From Trileptium ribeirensis (taxonomy: Eukaryota > Nematoda > Enoplea > Enoplida > Thoracostomopsidae): a DNA stretch of 64,000 bases. The notes under the pieces were generated by a model. The model was not told the origin of the DNA. It searched no databases and saw only the letters and a list, made by a program, of their open reading frames with translations. Below, piece by piece: positions 37,057 through 50,700 of the stretch. The translations under genes and the position numbers were made by a program. Location of the stretch: positions 1-64,000 of the forward strand of contig JASANE010003675.1 in assembly GCA_030248225.1 (NCBI GenBank), written 5' to 3'. How positions within the stretch are numbered: position 1 is the first letter of the stretch; every line of letters starts with the position of its first letter.

Positions 37057-37664
37057 ATACGCAGCGTATTATACCGCCGATATTGTGTACTGTGGTGCAA
37101 ATTACGGCATAGATTGCTAAAAACAATATTGTCGAACAAGATTTCTGTATATTTCGTTGTCATAATTTTTATGGCTTTGGACTTTTGAGTTCCGTTTATG
37201 TCATGATCTTATCATGTATATGTCAATTTTGTGACAAGCGGATACTGTTGAGTTCATCCCTGATATAATTACGACATAAGGGGTATATATTTTCCACAAC
37301 AGAACGTCCAAATGGTAATTCTATCGTCTCTATTTTGCGAATACTATGATTTTGTTAAAGTTCAGCTGTGAATTAGTAATATCTATTAATAGTTGGGTAT
37401 ATCACTTATCCGTTTTGCTTATCTAAATATTAGTCATGGTTTGATCTGGCTAACAAATAATCAAAAGCACTGGCGCTATACTAAGCGGTTTCAGCACAAC
37501 ACCTTATAACGTTGATACTTATTTGGTAAAATTTATAAGATATATATAAATACAAATAATCCGTGGAAAAGCCGTAGCGGAGTTATGTCTCAAACTTCTC
37601 ATTCTAGCCATGTAATATATAAGTTAAAATTCATTAAAGGTAATTGCTACAACAACGATAGCCT

Positions 37665-38225
37665 GACGCGCATATCAATTTCGCAAAGTAGGGTGAGGCA
37701 CCGCTACCTTTGGTAAGTTTTGTTATAAGTCTAGAAAGGTCTAAAACCGGGATGCTGGTTTTCGTATCTAGATTAAAAATTGGTAGCCAGACGCGTAGAT
37801 CAATTTCATAATGAAAGCGGAGGCAATGCTACGTATGGTAAGTTTTGTTGTCAGTTTAGAAAGGACTAACACTGGGGCTGGCTTCACATCTAGATTACAA
37901 GTTGGTAGCTAGGCGCGTAGATCAATTGAAGGGGAGGCAGCGCTACCTATCGTAAGTTTTATTATCACTCTAGAAAAGACTAAAACCGGTGGCTGGCTTT
38001 CACATCTAGATTAAAAGTTGGTAGCCAGGCACGTCGATCAATTTCATAATCAAGGGGAACCAGCTCTAAAACCGGTGGGTGGCTTTCAAATCTAAATTAC
38101 AAGTTGGTATCCAGGCGCGTAGATCAATTTTATTAAGATTTGGGAGACAGTGCTACTTGCGGTAAGTTTTGTTATCAGTCTAGAAAGATCTAAAATCGTG
38201 GGGTTGGCTGTCACATATAGATAAA
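37665..38225 (+). repeat. ~120-bp tandem repeat, about 4.5 copies
   Basis: The landmarks ggcgcgtagatcaattt (about 37670, 37792, 37913, 38028, 38116), ggtaagttttgttatcagtctagaaag and ggctttcacatctagatta recur in order. One unit is shortened by an internal deletion. Confidence 0.75.
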
Positions 38226-38436
38226 CCGTTGATTGGTCAGCCATACTCTTTAAACGAGTGGAGGGTCACCTATAACCCGTTCTCTATGTCGACGGTGTTA
38301 GCTAGGAAGGCCAATGAAAATACAAACAAATATTCGAAAACACGGCGAACTTTTATTAGTCACAATTTGGATGTATTAATATTATAAACCGCGCAACATT
38401 ATGAGTTGAAAATGTTTATTAAAATATAACTAGATA

Positions 38437-39975
38437 TGCACCGTTCACATTAAGCTGCGTGCGTCGACTACACACTCTTTGGAAGGTGTCATGACAATTG
38501 CACAAAATAGCTGAGGGTTACTTGACAGGTCTTCGCTATTTGCAGTTGCTGGCAGAGCACTATCTACAAAATTGTGCAACTGTCGTGCCAGTATCTGCAA
38601 TCTAGTGCCATGTTAGCGACTATGTTTACAACTTAGAATTAATATAGTGACATAAGCTGCAAATAGTGTAACTACCGTGGCAGTAGCTGCAATTTTGAGT
38701 GGTTGTCTTGCTAATATCAACAATTTGGTGTTACTGTCATGGCACCATGAGCAATTTTTGTGCAATTGTCTTGACAGTATCTACATTTGACATAAGTGGT
38801 GCGACGGTATCCAGAAGTTGTGTAACTGCCCTACAGTGTCTGCAAATTTATGAGAAACTCTCTTGACAGCATGTGTATTTGATGTAATGCAGCTTTCACA
38901 AAAAATGCGTGCAAAAACCGGACAGTTTTGTCTTTTACGGCCGGCCGTAAGAGTCAAAAATTTCTTAAGGCTGGCTGTATAATATTTTAGTTTCATATAT
39001 ATAGCTATAAGGCACTTTTGTCTCTTACAGTCCGTTGTAAGATATTTTAATCTCTTACAGAAAACTGTAAGATATTTTAGTCTCTTACAGCTGTCTGTAA
39101 GACAGTTTATTTGATACATTCCATCCAAATATAATTGCTCTTATTCTATACAGCAACTCCGAAGACCTATAAACACATTCTTAAGACACATCTATATTGA
39201 AAAATTTTACTATTTGTGGTGCCGAAATTTACCAAACTTTGTTCCGACACTGCGCCGCAGAGTTAATAACGTAAAAGCTCTAGGGTTGAAACAACGAAAC
39301 TAATGTATTTACTGCGAGAAATAACCCTACAATGTTATCGCTGACTCCCAACAAGCAAAAATTTAGAAAATTGTACTATTTGAAAGGCAATAGCTCGAAA
39401 AGTTGCCGTTTAGCTGCGATTCCTTCAGTAATGAATAACGGTGTGCTCATTGTTCTGTGTATTTTCCGGCATAGCGCGGCATTGTATTTAGCCGCTACGC
39501 TGCAATGTTTCGCTACTACCAATAATAGCACCTTTTACCGAAGCAAATTCTGGCGATCTTCTAACATACAATTCAATTTGCCTCGACACCAACGACTCTA
39601 TTTTGAACATATAATCGAACTTGTATTGCAAAGACACAAAGACAATTGCACAAAAATTGCTCATGGTGCCATGATAGTAACACCAAATTGTTGATATTAG
39701 CAAGACAACCACTCACAATTGTAGCTACTGCCACGGCAGTTACACTATTTGCAGCTTATGTCACTATATTAATTCTAACTTGGAAACATCGTCGCTAACA
39801 TGTCACTAGATTGCAGATACTGGCACGACAGTTGCACAATTTTGTAGATAGTGCTCTGCCAGCAACTGCAAATAGCGAGGAACTGTCAAGTAACCCTCAT
39901 ACTATTTTGTGCAATTGTCATGACACCTTCCAAAGAGTGTGTAGTCGACGCACGCAGCTTAATGTGAACGGTGCA
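38437..39975. mobile_element. Foldback element P2, 336-bp terminal inverted repeats
   Basis: The arms 38437-38772 and 39639-39975 are near-perfect inverted repeats ending TGCACCGTTCACATTAAGCT. The spacer is 866 bp. Trinucleotide ata flanks both ends (38434-38436 and 39976-39978), a possible short target duplication. The arms themselves contain a repeated phrase, gtgyaactgycntgncagta then tctgcaa (about 38574, 38667, 38757, 38818). There is no transposase frame. The layout fits a foldback-type non-autonomous DNA transposon; the superfamily is unclear. Confidence 0.65.
38925..39117. repeat. Hairpin-forming short repeats in P2 spacer
   Basis: Units of ~30 bp built on ctcttacag-NNNN-ctgtaagatattttagt recur four to five times, each an imperfect stem-loop (cttacag/ctgtaag). 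The Lys/Leu-rich minus frame here is a by-product of the unit. Confidence 0.6.
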
Positions 39976-40337
39976 ATATTTCAAGCATCAAACACAGAAA
40001 CAGTCAATGCTTAAGTAGAACTGTGTAATTTTTGCGCCAAGTAGCTACATTCTAGCTATAAATTCACAGAAAGTGTACAAACGTACTAAAATCTACTAAG
40101 TGTCAATAAGTGTTGATAAGTGTTTTTCTCCACTTTAATGTTGTAGAAGTTGCAGTTGTAGTAAAGTCAATTTTTAGACAAAGAAAAAGATAGATATTTC
40201 AAAGATAATATTTAAATAAAACATCTGTATATAAATGCTTTACCGTTTTAGCAGTTTGTCTCTTTCAACTTGCATATACTATAGATATGAATAGTAAACT
40301 GGAACTTTTAATAACAGCTAAACTTTATTGTAGAACG

Positions 40338-40615
40338 TGTCGCCGATGCCCTTGGGAGGTAGCCTAATCCCTCCTGAGGTTTCGCACGCCAAGCCCACCC
40401 TTTGGGAAAATTTTCGCAAAAATAGGCAAAAAGCGGAGGAAAATACGAAAAAATTGGACGAAATTATCAAAAATTGGGGTAAACTGGGAACAATCGGAGG
40501 AAAATGGGCAAAAATCAACGAGAAATTGACAAAATTTAAGAATAATTTTGAGTCCCAAAAAATTCGAAAACTTATCCCCTGATGACCTCCCCCACGGCGA
40601 TCGGGTGATCAGAAA
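40338..40615 (+). mobile_element. Dispersed repeat R, copy 4
   Basis: tcgccgatgcccttgggagg at the left and the reverse complement of the right end (ccgatcgccgtgggggaggt) form imperfect inverted termini. The core is A-rich (aaaataggcaaaaagcggag). It shares gagtcccaaaaaatt.gaaaa and gatgacctcc.cc...cgatcgg with copy 1. Confidence 0.55.
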
Positions 40616-42410
40616 ATGGTTGTGAAATAAAAATTAATCAACAGAATGTCATTCCACACATTCAAGACAAGTATAGAAGTTTGCTCCCGCATAGTCTCAG
40701 AAGAGCTTCGGACCTCCAGGCTCTGGAATTATACTTTACTACTTTAGACTAACCCTTTTTTAAATTTATCATACACATCGTGGTTCTTCTGTCATTTAAA
40801 ATACATTTTGAATAGTCAAGGTTGTTTTATGCACTCTCGAGTTAGCAGCTTCGTAGGATAAATGATGTTTCTTGGCAAGAGACCCTGCTTATTTTCATAC
40901 AATGTTTCATGTAAGGGCTAACATCTCATGAAAGAATTTCATTTATCACGATCTATCATTCCAGCAGCAAACCGTTCTTTTGGCTCATTGTCAAGCTTTC
41001 ACGGTGGCATTGGCCTCTTAAGAAAGCTGAAGTCATTGAAATATACTCGCAACAAAGTTTATAAGTATGGTAAAATAAGTGCTAACTCGTGAGCATAAGC
41101 TATACTTTCTATATGAAGATGTCAACGCTGCGAAATTGAGGAATCCATAAATAAGATTTTTCTTTAAATTTTTCTCAACATTTAAATCAGTCGATATTTA
41201 ATTAAGAAACTAATAAAATATGCATTTTTGTCTCCGAACGACAACTGCCCAATTATGGCCCAACTTTTACATATATAAAAAAACATTTCTGGTTTTAGTA
41301 TACGTGACTACACGTTTCGATGTTTATTCAATTCACATTTTCATATAGGCTACCTAAAGACGAGTCAATGATTTATGGACTTGGACTTTTGAGCTTTACA
41401 GTGAAAATAAGTTCTCCAAGTTTTCCTTTAGCGAAGCCAACAAACGCAACTTGAAAAACCTTAAGTGCCTCCAACAGGAGTAGGCACGAGCTAAGTGTAG
41501 ACAGCGAGGCTCAGCGCAGCAATTAAGCAAACATAAAACTATTATATAAGAGTGAAATTAAATTTGGTCAACTTCTCCTTAGTTATTAGTTTACTAATCA
41601 GCAACATGCAAAAAATGCGGCACGCCGTGAGAAAGTAATTCAGTACACCATTCCTGTTTTTTGGAATCCGTATCTGCTCTGCCCGACTCAGTTCTATGAT
41701 CTCTAGAAAACGAATGCGCAAATTAAAATATATAAATTGAGAAATATGGCCAAGAGACGAAATTACTTCAAAAGCTTAAGCTGTCCGGAAAAGTTAGTAT
41801 GGGGAAAGGGGCACACAGACTATGCCTCGACATCGGGCGTAACAATCACTCTCCCCGAGGACCTGATGCATAGGTTATAGACGGGTGCGCAACCTGAAAC
41901 GCCACACCGAAACACCGTTGCAAAACCTGCCTGCGGTTATGCTTAACTAATCGGTCATTTAGGACTTGTAAGTGCAGGATCCAGAAAGAATCGCGTTCAC
42001 GAATCCTGTAGGCATGGTGTAAAGGAAGTCGGAGATGGAGATGGATGACGCTATAATATTACGTTACAAAAGCGGCACATTTTATACAGCTAATTTCAAC
42101 AAACCGAAGAGGTCAGATCAGTACTTAATCACAGATAGTAAGGTTAACTTGATTTCAGAAAGCCGGCGGTTTTAAGTCTTTGTTCAGATGTAAAAAGCTG
42201 TTAATCTTATATTAATAACATAACTATGTTACATAAGTTGCTAAACGTCGATCCAATAATAATAATGGTCCCGTTTAATAAGTTTACAAAGATAACAGTC
42301 ACCGCTAAGCAAACAAAAATTAGCTAAGTAATTTGAATAAAACTCCATTTTGTGACCAATTAGCAATATCTTGTGATTCGAATATATATAACCTACCTGA
42401 ACTCACCGAA
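40616..42410. other. Non-coding stretch
   Basis: AT-rich, with a GC-richer patch at 41800-42040. No splice-bounded frame or recognised repeat is seen. Confidence 0.35.
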
Positions 42411-43311
42411 TTAGGGCGCCTCCATGTGCAGTGTATCTCGCCATGAATTTCTCCGTGCTGCTGCTCCAGCAATGATCTTGACGGCTGCTTTTCTCCAGCG
42501 CCTATACGAGACGTTGGGAACTGTGGTCTGTCTGTCTGTTTTGGGAGCTCAGCCGTCTTCTCCGGCAGCCAGACCATTCTGCACACTTATTATGGCTTTG
42601 ATAGTCTCTTGTAATGGTAGATATTTGTAGTCATCTGTATAGTAATACAATTCGAAATCCGGGTCATAGTCCGTTAGTAATGTTTTCGAATTCGACGATG
42701 GAGAATTTGGTCAAAATACTCCAGCCACAGTTCCAGTTAAGCTGACTTGGATGTTAATGGAATCACCGATGAAATCTTGTATTATGCGTATCACTCGTGA
42801 TGACGATGCACATAGTCTGCGGAACAACTTTTTGTAATCGTGCGCCTTCACAGCTTTATTTAGCTCGTCCGCGATCTTTTTATAATGGGATCCCTTATTT
42901 ATTTCAATGATTGGTCGAATGACTTGTACATGAACGATTTCATCGCCCTACGACAGTGTTTTTCCCGTGGTCCTCTGTCTTTTATTCAAGGGAGATGATG
43001 TGGGGTTTTTAAAGCTGTTCCACATGTCTTCAACATCATTTGTCTCGGCTTCTGTCAACTCGATAAACCGCTTCGCTATATATATCATTTGGAAAGAATT
43101 TGCAATAAAACTGTTGACATATTACTAAATCGTAGGCTACCATGTGGTCGTGGTCATTGCAAAATTGTAAGTTGATGATTTCCTACATTTCGAAATGTTG
43201 TTTAAGTTCGAAAAGTTTCGAGTGACCTGGTATTTAAACCACACCAAGGAATATGTTTAGCAGGATTTTGTGTTTATATACCGGATTTTCTGTCCCAAAG
43301 TGAGCATGTCC
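42411..43311 (-). pseudogene. Decayed ~300-codon reading frame, unrecognised
   Basis: On the minus strand, one reading frame from 43311 to TAA (42411-42413) gives protein-like sequence throughout, including HYKKIADELNKAVKAHDYKK, YDPDFELYYYTDDYKYLP and RRWRKAAVKIIAGAAARRNS. It is interrupted by five internal stops (TAA, TAG, TAG, TGA, TGA) and needs one frame change near 43080. An acceptor-like aaatttag precedes 43311, so more exons may lie upstream. No gag, polymerase, transposase or host domain is recognised. All three stop types occur, which argues against recoding and for a pseudogene, or for a very error-rich consensus. Confidence 0.5.
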
Positions 43312-43744
43312 TAAATTTACGTATTATAAATACTTGCTGTTTATAGCCAAATTAACATAAACGCATATGGCTTAATTAAATTAGCTGATATTTATAGTGC
43401 CTTTAACCAAAATTCAGCGATAAATTACATCGTTAAAATCAACCGCTGAAACTGCAACGATTGGGCTGCAGAACGTTTACTTAACTTTAACGTTTTAGCT
43501 AAGCTAGCGGAAAGTATGCCTTTTCTAATATTTTATCGTTCTGAAAAGAAGCCAACATTATTCTTTAATGAAAATCAGCATTAGATAAAGCGCAGATGTC
43601 CCTGCAACTAAGACAATGCTGACATATCATATATTTTTGCTGTAATCACGTTTATTATTAAAGAGTTGTGTTCAATTTTTGCTGTCGATATATGACATCA
43701 ATATAAATTTGACGTTAATACCGCGTTCAATCCAGCCTTACTTC

Positions 43745-44005
43745 TCAATGATTTGTTGGTATGTAGAAAAAATGTTCGCTTTTGTTACAAGTATAACATT
43801 TGTGTCTGGAAAGGTAATCTAGCTTAAAACGTAACCACGGTGCGAATTCACGTAGGGTCGCGAAACGAGAACACAATCTACAGAATGTGCTTTCAAAACT
43901 TTTGTGCATATAGTTCAGCCAGCGCTGTGCATTGGTATAGGTATTCGCGGGTAATCGCGGGCCGGGTCGTGTACTAATTTTGAGCGAGCTGGTATTTTGT
44001 ATCAC
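43745..44005 (-). other. Possible upstream exon with paired Cys motifs
   Basis: A minus frame of 86 codons lies about 430 bases upstream of the decayed frame, on the same strand. It contains two C-x2-C pairs (FCRLCSRF and KCYTCNKSEHFF), a zinc-binding-like arrangement. No splice link to 42411-43311 can be shown. It could be part of the same degraded gene or mobile element, or chance. Confidence 0.22.
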
Positions 44006-47000
44006 ATTTTACTGACCGCGTATAAGTGAGAACACGATAACCAACTGCGTTTTTTCTCGTACACTATACGACACAAATAGACCGCTAACATTGCTGATTG
44101 ATTCAGCATGTCATTTGATGAACGCGGACAAACGTGCGAAATGGACAAATGCGCGCGAACGTAAATTCAATTAGTACATTGCTGATTCCAGCTTCACGTT
44201 CACCAAAATACGAATACCAACGGCAAAAAATGCGAACGCGAATTTCTGCTCGAATCAATTCGGAATTTTGACAAAAGAACAACCTTGGTGTACGCACCTA
44301 AAGTGGACTCGCGCATAGTGTACAGTGATATAATTATATACATTGAAATATAACGGAGAATGACTGTGTGTTCGTAAAAGTTCTATATATGTTTTGAAAA
44401 CTTTATAAAATCATTCTACATTTTTCTTCTTAATTTCATAAAAATAATATCGCTGATGTCAATTGACCCACTCTTGGAATATTAACGTACCGCAGTGTTT
44501 ATCTGTAAAAAGTTGGTCTTTTATAAATATATGATATAGATGATATATTAAAATATTTAATATTTGTATATTAACTGCCAAGACTATATAAAACAATTAA
44601 AATAGGCTATGTGACTATCAAATCTTCAGCGGGTGTAACTAGTGTTTAGTTGGCAATAATTTTATAGGACAAAGTTTGAAAGACAGCGAAATTGGGTCAC
44701 TTTAAAACAGTTCTTGGTTGATACCAATTATTATTTAATGTCCAAAACTATTTTGTCTCAACGACGTAATTTATACCGTATTGAAGTCAATGTCAATGGA
44801 TTAGTCTACAATGTATGCGTATGTTAGTTTTAGTATATATGTCAATTTTTGTTTACGAAATTTGTTTGTTCTTTTCCTAAGTTCCTAATATTCGTTTAGA
44901 TATATTATAATATATCATATAAAATGTAATATATTTATAAAAATAACATATAAAAATCATTTACAATATGTTTTATAGGTTACATTAATGTCAGATAGCT
45001 GGCCTGTATATGGTATCAATTATTGTTTACAGGTATGGCATACAAAATTTTTATTAACTCTAAATTTGGGCAATTAATTTGTATTTTTGAATATCGGTCA
45101 ACAATTTTAAGTCACCATGGAGCTACGTCAGAACTATAGCGACTGGTGATTTCCGAGTTAATACGTGTATGAAGCTAGGATATACAGCCCAAGGTGATAA
45201 ATACATATATGTAGTACAATTTATTTTTGCAATTTTTGCGGCTGCACGAATGTGGCTGTTGTGTAAACAAAAAGTAAACATTTTATGTCCAGAAACCGAA
45301 GTGCATTACCTACACAAATTCTAAAGGTACATTATAAACATTTTTGCGTATAATTATGATATTCTGAAACACCTACTTTCACGATTACCCACTAAACTCT
45401 GACGAAAATCTGCGCTAACGCAACTTAGCGTAGCCTGTAAACCAAGAAGCTGCGGTAAGATTATTGGGTTTGAAGCTAATGATTTTAAATTAAATCCTGC
45501 AAATTATCGTTGTATAGCTATGTAATTTGGGTTTTGTGGAGGGGTCGTGCATTAACACGATTACTTCAGAGAATAGACAAGCAGATCAAAGTTCCGACGA
45601 GATTCGATATTTTTGTGGTTACTATAATTAGCCTAAACAGATATTTTTTCTTTTAAAGTTGTTGAGAACCGATTATTAATTACCGTATGTTAAGACCTAA
45701 CGGTGCACATCTAATACTGATGATTACCATGCCTATAGTTGACATAATGATGCATCCCCTGATTCACCTTCCATAATATTTGCACTTATCTACTGACTTC
45801 AAGCAAATGTGTTTCCGGAATTTCTCTTTATATCTCGCTGGCTAGTAGCTAACGCCAGTGGGGTTGTTGCACCGGTTTCGGTACGTCTATTACGAAACAT
45901 TAGCTAGATAAGTTTATAGGTATAACCATGATTTAAACCAAGGGAGCAGTCAACCATGTGGTTAGCATTCCGGATTCCAGCCCTGCAGGCAAGTTAGAAT
46001 TTGATATCCCAGACGTGGATATAATACTGGGTTCTGGTATCTTAAGATGAAATATGGAACATTTTGTTTCAACAATTATACAGTCATCTCAAAAATTATC
46101 AATTCTGGATGTACAGTGATAATTTTGGACAATTCCACTCAGAGAATCGTAAGGGTTAATAAAATTTCTATTTTAAAGATTTTTGATTTTTAGAATTACC
46201 GATAGTTAATATATTTCTAACTTTATACCAGTGACAAACTGAGTTGAACAGGACATAAACCAAATAATGTGATGAGAGGAAAGGTAACCAAAATTATCAC
46301 ACTACCATCAAAGTTATCCGTTTTCATCTGCCGGAATGACAAGAAAGACACCAATTTTTTTACGCCATATTTCTGAACCACATGGATGGTGAACATGTTT
46401 TTAACGAACAGACCTATTAAGAAACACAGACACAATTTACCGTGCATAACGTGCCCTAGATAGATGTTCATTATCCTTATTGAACTTCTATGTGCAGCTT
46501 ATACATGTAGTTCCCTTTCAATTCGCATTACTTTTTTCACGCATCTTCCTAACCTGAGTAGTTATATTCATCCAAAAATATTTTGTCCTCACTCATTTTT
46601 CAGTTAATTATGTTATCGTAAGTATTAGAAAAGAGATTAATTTTAATGCATGACTTAATGCTAGAATAGAATTATAATTATGACATATATTTTATTTGAA
46701 TCCGTATAATCTTGCCTATTTTTCTTTGCTTTCACTGAGTTTGTCGTATAATATCAGTTCGCAATGCACGTTGTTATTCCTTTACTTTGCGAAGTTATTT
46801 AATGGTTGTTTACCGAAATTTTTTACAGAAATTTTTGAACTCCAAAATGTTACAAACCACACAAGAATGCGTTCCATAATAACACATGTATGCCCCAGAA
46901 AAGTCCCAAATTGTCGTTAAGGTACATAGTTAAAGTATGACAAATATAATGATGCATCTTCTGGTATATAAATGCAGATTAAGGTGTTAGACAGTCCAGA

Positions 47001-47500
47001 AAATTATGTACAGCATAATACAAATTTTAACGCGCTTCGATTTGGTATTACACCATAATCTTCGAAGAAAAAACCGTGTTTTGCTTAATATACAGCGACT
47101 TAAATGGGTATATATGAATAGTCCTGCTCACTATAGCTATCACATAAAATCGTTGTTTATTGCGAAAGCCTGTTGATTCATTGAAACTATCCTTAGAAAT
47201 GTTTTACGTGTCACGGGGGTAAATTTTGCTGAAATCTTTTCATTCGTAACTTGACCAATCCTGCCGATCGGCGGCTAAACACACAGCTGCCGCCATAAAA
47301 TAAAATCGCCACATCCAGTCGGCGTTCAGCATAACTGTAACATTCAGTAGCCTGCTGGAAGCTCGCGACGTTTCCGCGCTAATTTGTATCTACTTTTCAT
47401 CGCTTGAATGCACTATACACACTATCATACATGCCCTCGTATATATATGTACGTAGATGTGATTAGCATACTTTGGGATTCAAGTTATAAACTGCGTGAT
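44006..47500. other. Long intergenic stretch upstream of collagen
   Basis: AT-rich DNA without supported genes. Small frames at 44103-44297, 46223-46471 and 46696-46920 lack splice and family evidence. Confidence 0.35.
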
Positions 47501-47545
47501 TTTTAGAAATATATGCATTGCGTAGCTATATTGATCTGAAAAATA
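47495..47545 (+). promoter_or_regulatory. Possible trans-splice or leader acceptor before collagen ATG
   Basis: tgatttttag at 47497-47506 is an acceptor-like site about 40 bases upstream of the collagen start codon, with no obvious matching donor. In nematodes such a position is typical for spliced-leader addition, but the leader itself is not visible here. Confidence 0.25.
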
Positions 47546-47728
47546 ATGGACTACCATCGAATGCGTGAAGAAGAAATTGCACGCGAGCGATCACATCGGA
47601 TTATTGCATTTTGCGCAGTTGCACTGAGTACAACAGCAGCACTAACGTGTGTCATTGTTCTGCCTATGTTCTACATGCATATGCACCGTATTCGAGCGTT
47701 CATGCATAGCGAAATCGATTTCTGTACC
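47546..47728 (+). CDS. Collagen exon 1: N-terminal domain
   Basis: 61 codons from ATG to the donor TGTACC/gtaagt. Contains the membrane-spanning segment and the start of the conserved N-terminal cuticle collagen domain. It lies outside the visible extent of P3. Confidence 0.9.
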
Positions 47729-50700
47729 GTAAGTTTATCGAAAATCACAATCTGTCCGATTTTGAACAGAAATCCAAATCTTTTATTTCATGTAAAATCA
47801 GAAACATATGAGTTCTCTAAAACTTTGGCACAGCTGTCTTTCAGATTCAGTTTATGAGCTAAGATCGGTTGATTCACTGAACTATAAAATAATTGGTCGG
47901 ATCTTCAAGTATCGGGCGGCATTTAATCGTAAAAAAATACTAATTTTTGTGGACTTTGGAAGCTTCAAGGAGAAAACGGACATGTGGATTTAAATTAGCT
48001 TTCAGGTTAGATTTGAACTAATCACGTGTGACATAGTTTTCATTTTGTAAAGAATAGTGCCTCAGATTCTTCATTTTATGCTAACATACTATGTTATCCA
48101 AATCAGTTACTCGTTATCGGTTATGGGCAGATGCATGTGTTATATTATCATAGAAATTCAGGCTGATTTTATATCTATGCTGGAACTGCATAATTGCACA
48201 ATCCATCGAAGGTGTATTTAAATGAGTACATCGCAGTATCAAGGTTGGATTTTCATGAAAAAAAGCCTAGGATGGGTGAGCGCTTTCCTGAAAAATGAAA
48301 CACATTCTCCAGCAAAAATCGAATTCACGAAAAAACGAAAATGGCAGAGAACACATACACTCGAGGTAAAATTTGCTGTAGACTTCGTTATGTGTTAAAT
48401 AGATTATTTCCGGTACTTTTTACTACTTCGTTATCACCTCAATCAACGTAGTGCCTTTTCAGTGCTAACATAATAAACCGAACAATCAGTGTACTAAGTG
48501 AGTTAGGTGTCGTTTGCTTTCTATATCAATAGAAATCTTAGGTTCTGAAACATTCAGATAGGTCAGGATTAGTAGAAATATTTTGCTGAAATTGAAACTC
48601 ATAATGATAACGGTTGCTTTGATTGTATTGACTCTGCAAAACCGAAAAGGCATTAGCGTGATAAGACAAGATGGGAAGGATACAGCTAATTTGTTTAACA
48701 GTATGCTTTGCCGTATGATCTAATGTGCGCTTCGTATAATTTTGAACAATCATTTGTACGCAGTGGTGGATTGAACATGCATCGTTGTGTGCCGGAATGG
48801 CTTAAATATAGCGAAACTAAAGGTTGGTGGTTTTGGCGACAACAGAAACATTTTATTTTGTGCATGTTGCCCGTGATTTTATATATTTCTTGAAGTTAAA
48901 CTTTAGTCGTTTAAAGGTCAGCATAAAGTCACGTGATCGGCATTTCTAACCCACTTCTCTTGCGACGAACCCGTGCCAACCAATCCTACGTTATAAAGCA
49001 CAGCATCGCAACGGGCAAGGTGTTTGTCTAAATATGCTGTTTTAACACAATTATTGTCTCATGAGGGGCTATTCTGTTTATATCAGTCCTACTAATTTGA
49101 TTTATATATGATACGTAATTTGCAAAATTTTACCCCATTATGTTTACCTCTTACAAAGTTATAGCCGATAACATGATACTACGAACTGGTTTTGTTAAAC
49201 CACTGCTTGCCAACAAAAAGAGATACAGTCAAAAATTTACTTGCTTCTGCCATCTTATAATCATATCCGATGGTAAAAAATTAAGGAATTACGCCATTCT
49301 GTTCTCTAGTTGTAGGTGCTGCAATATAATCGGTGTTTTAGTATTCTATATTGCAACTAGGTAACAATATAATCTATCTTTCAGCTAGACAGTATAAATG
49401 TATTCAGTAATAAGTAAAAACTACATATTGCTAAATATCTGTTGTTTGGTTACTGTTATCTGCGATTAGTCGTCCGTCACAGATATCCATTCTCAAGATA
49501 TAGCCCGCTATGCCATAATGCCCACGTTAACATTTGCCGTAAAGCTGAAAAAGGGATCATAGTTTTGTTGCTTAATTAATGTTTGCTTACAACCAGAGTA
49601 AACGCTGAACGGTACTAGATGCTGCGCTAGGCCCGTTGGGGTTAACGCGTAAAAGTTAGCATGTTTTATGGTGTGTTTTGCTCGGAGTAGTATCTGTCGC
49701 AATTTTTTAATGATTCCTAGGTGATAGTTGCACAAGCTTACAACTGGAAACTACATTTGGATATTTCCATCATTGAGTTAACGAACTATTAGAGATCATA
49801 ACTGCTTTTGCTGAATTAATGTTTGGTAATAGCTAGAGTAAACCCAAGGGTAAATGCTCTTTATATCGTACCTTAACAATTGTTTTTATCCATCAGACTA
49901 ATTAAAGAAAACATGGTTTAATTTTTATTCCAAATATTTTCTGTCTTATTTGGAATTTCAGTATTTACAGACCCGTTCCCGCGAAGTATGGAAAGAAGCC
50001 CTTGATGTTCAACACCATATTGGTCCATCTGCTGTGACCGACGAATCGCCAACTAATCCTCGTACTGTTCGTAGCGTTGGTCCCGGTTTTCTCATAAACG
50101 GAGGAGGAGTACGGGTCGGAGCAGGCGGTTACGGTGGTCATCCTCCAGTGCCATATGGAGGGGGCGGAGGGGTTGGATATGGTACACGGAGCGCAGGAGG
50201 TTATGGTGGTGGTGCTGGAGGCGGAACATGTAAGTTTGGAAATGCTATTCTAGACTAGTACATTGTTAAGAGCCATACTTAGGGTGAAATCTATTTTGCA
50301 AATGTATAGAACTAAAATGACACAAGTGCCGAAGTAATAAATAAAACCAGAGACTGTGCTAATGTGTTCAGATTTCCTCAGCTTTATAAAGTACTATGAT
50401 GACCCATTTTTATTTCAATACTGAACTGTATGGCATATTCCTTTGACATCCCCAATCTTAAGCCACCACTCAGAACTACCTATAAGACCGGACACCTCAA
50501 AACTATTTCCCTTCTGAAGTGGAAATTGACACGCAAACGTCGCATTATGTGACAAAGAACAAGGTTCCGATTACGCTCCGTTTTTCTATGCAAAAATTTG
50601 TGAGGGGCATTCTGGCCCTGCTCTGTTCCCAGTTCTATGTCTTTGACAGTTTCACGGGTTAATCTAGACTCAGCGTCACCAAAGCTCTAATGTCACGCTG

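Noticed and set aside
36714..37163. 149-codon minus-strand frame
   Set aside because: It crosses a MITE-like unit, is dominated by AT-rich codons and shows no recognisable domain or splice context.
42411..43311. Stop-codon readthrough or selenoprotein
   Set aside because: All three stop types occur in the frame and a frameshift is also needed, so a pseudogene or sequence error is simpler.
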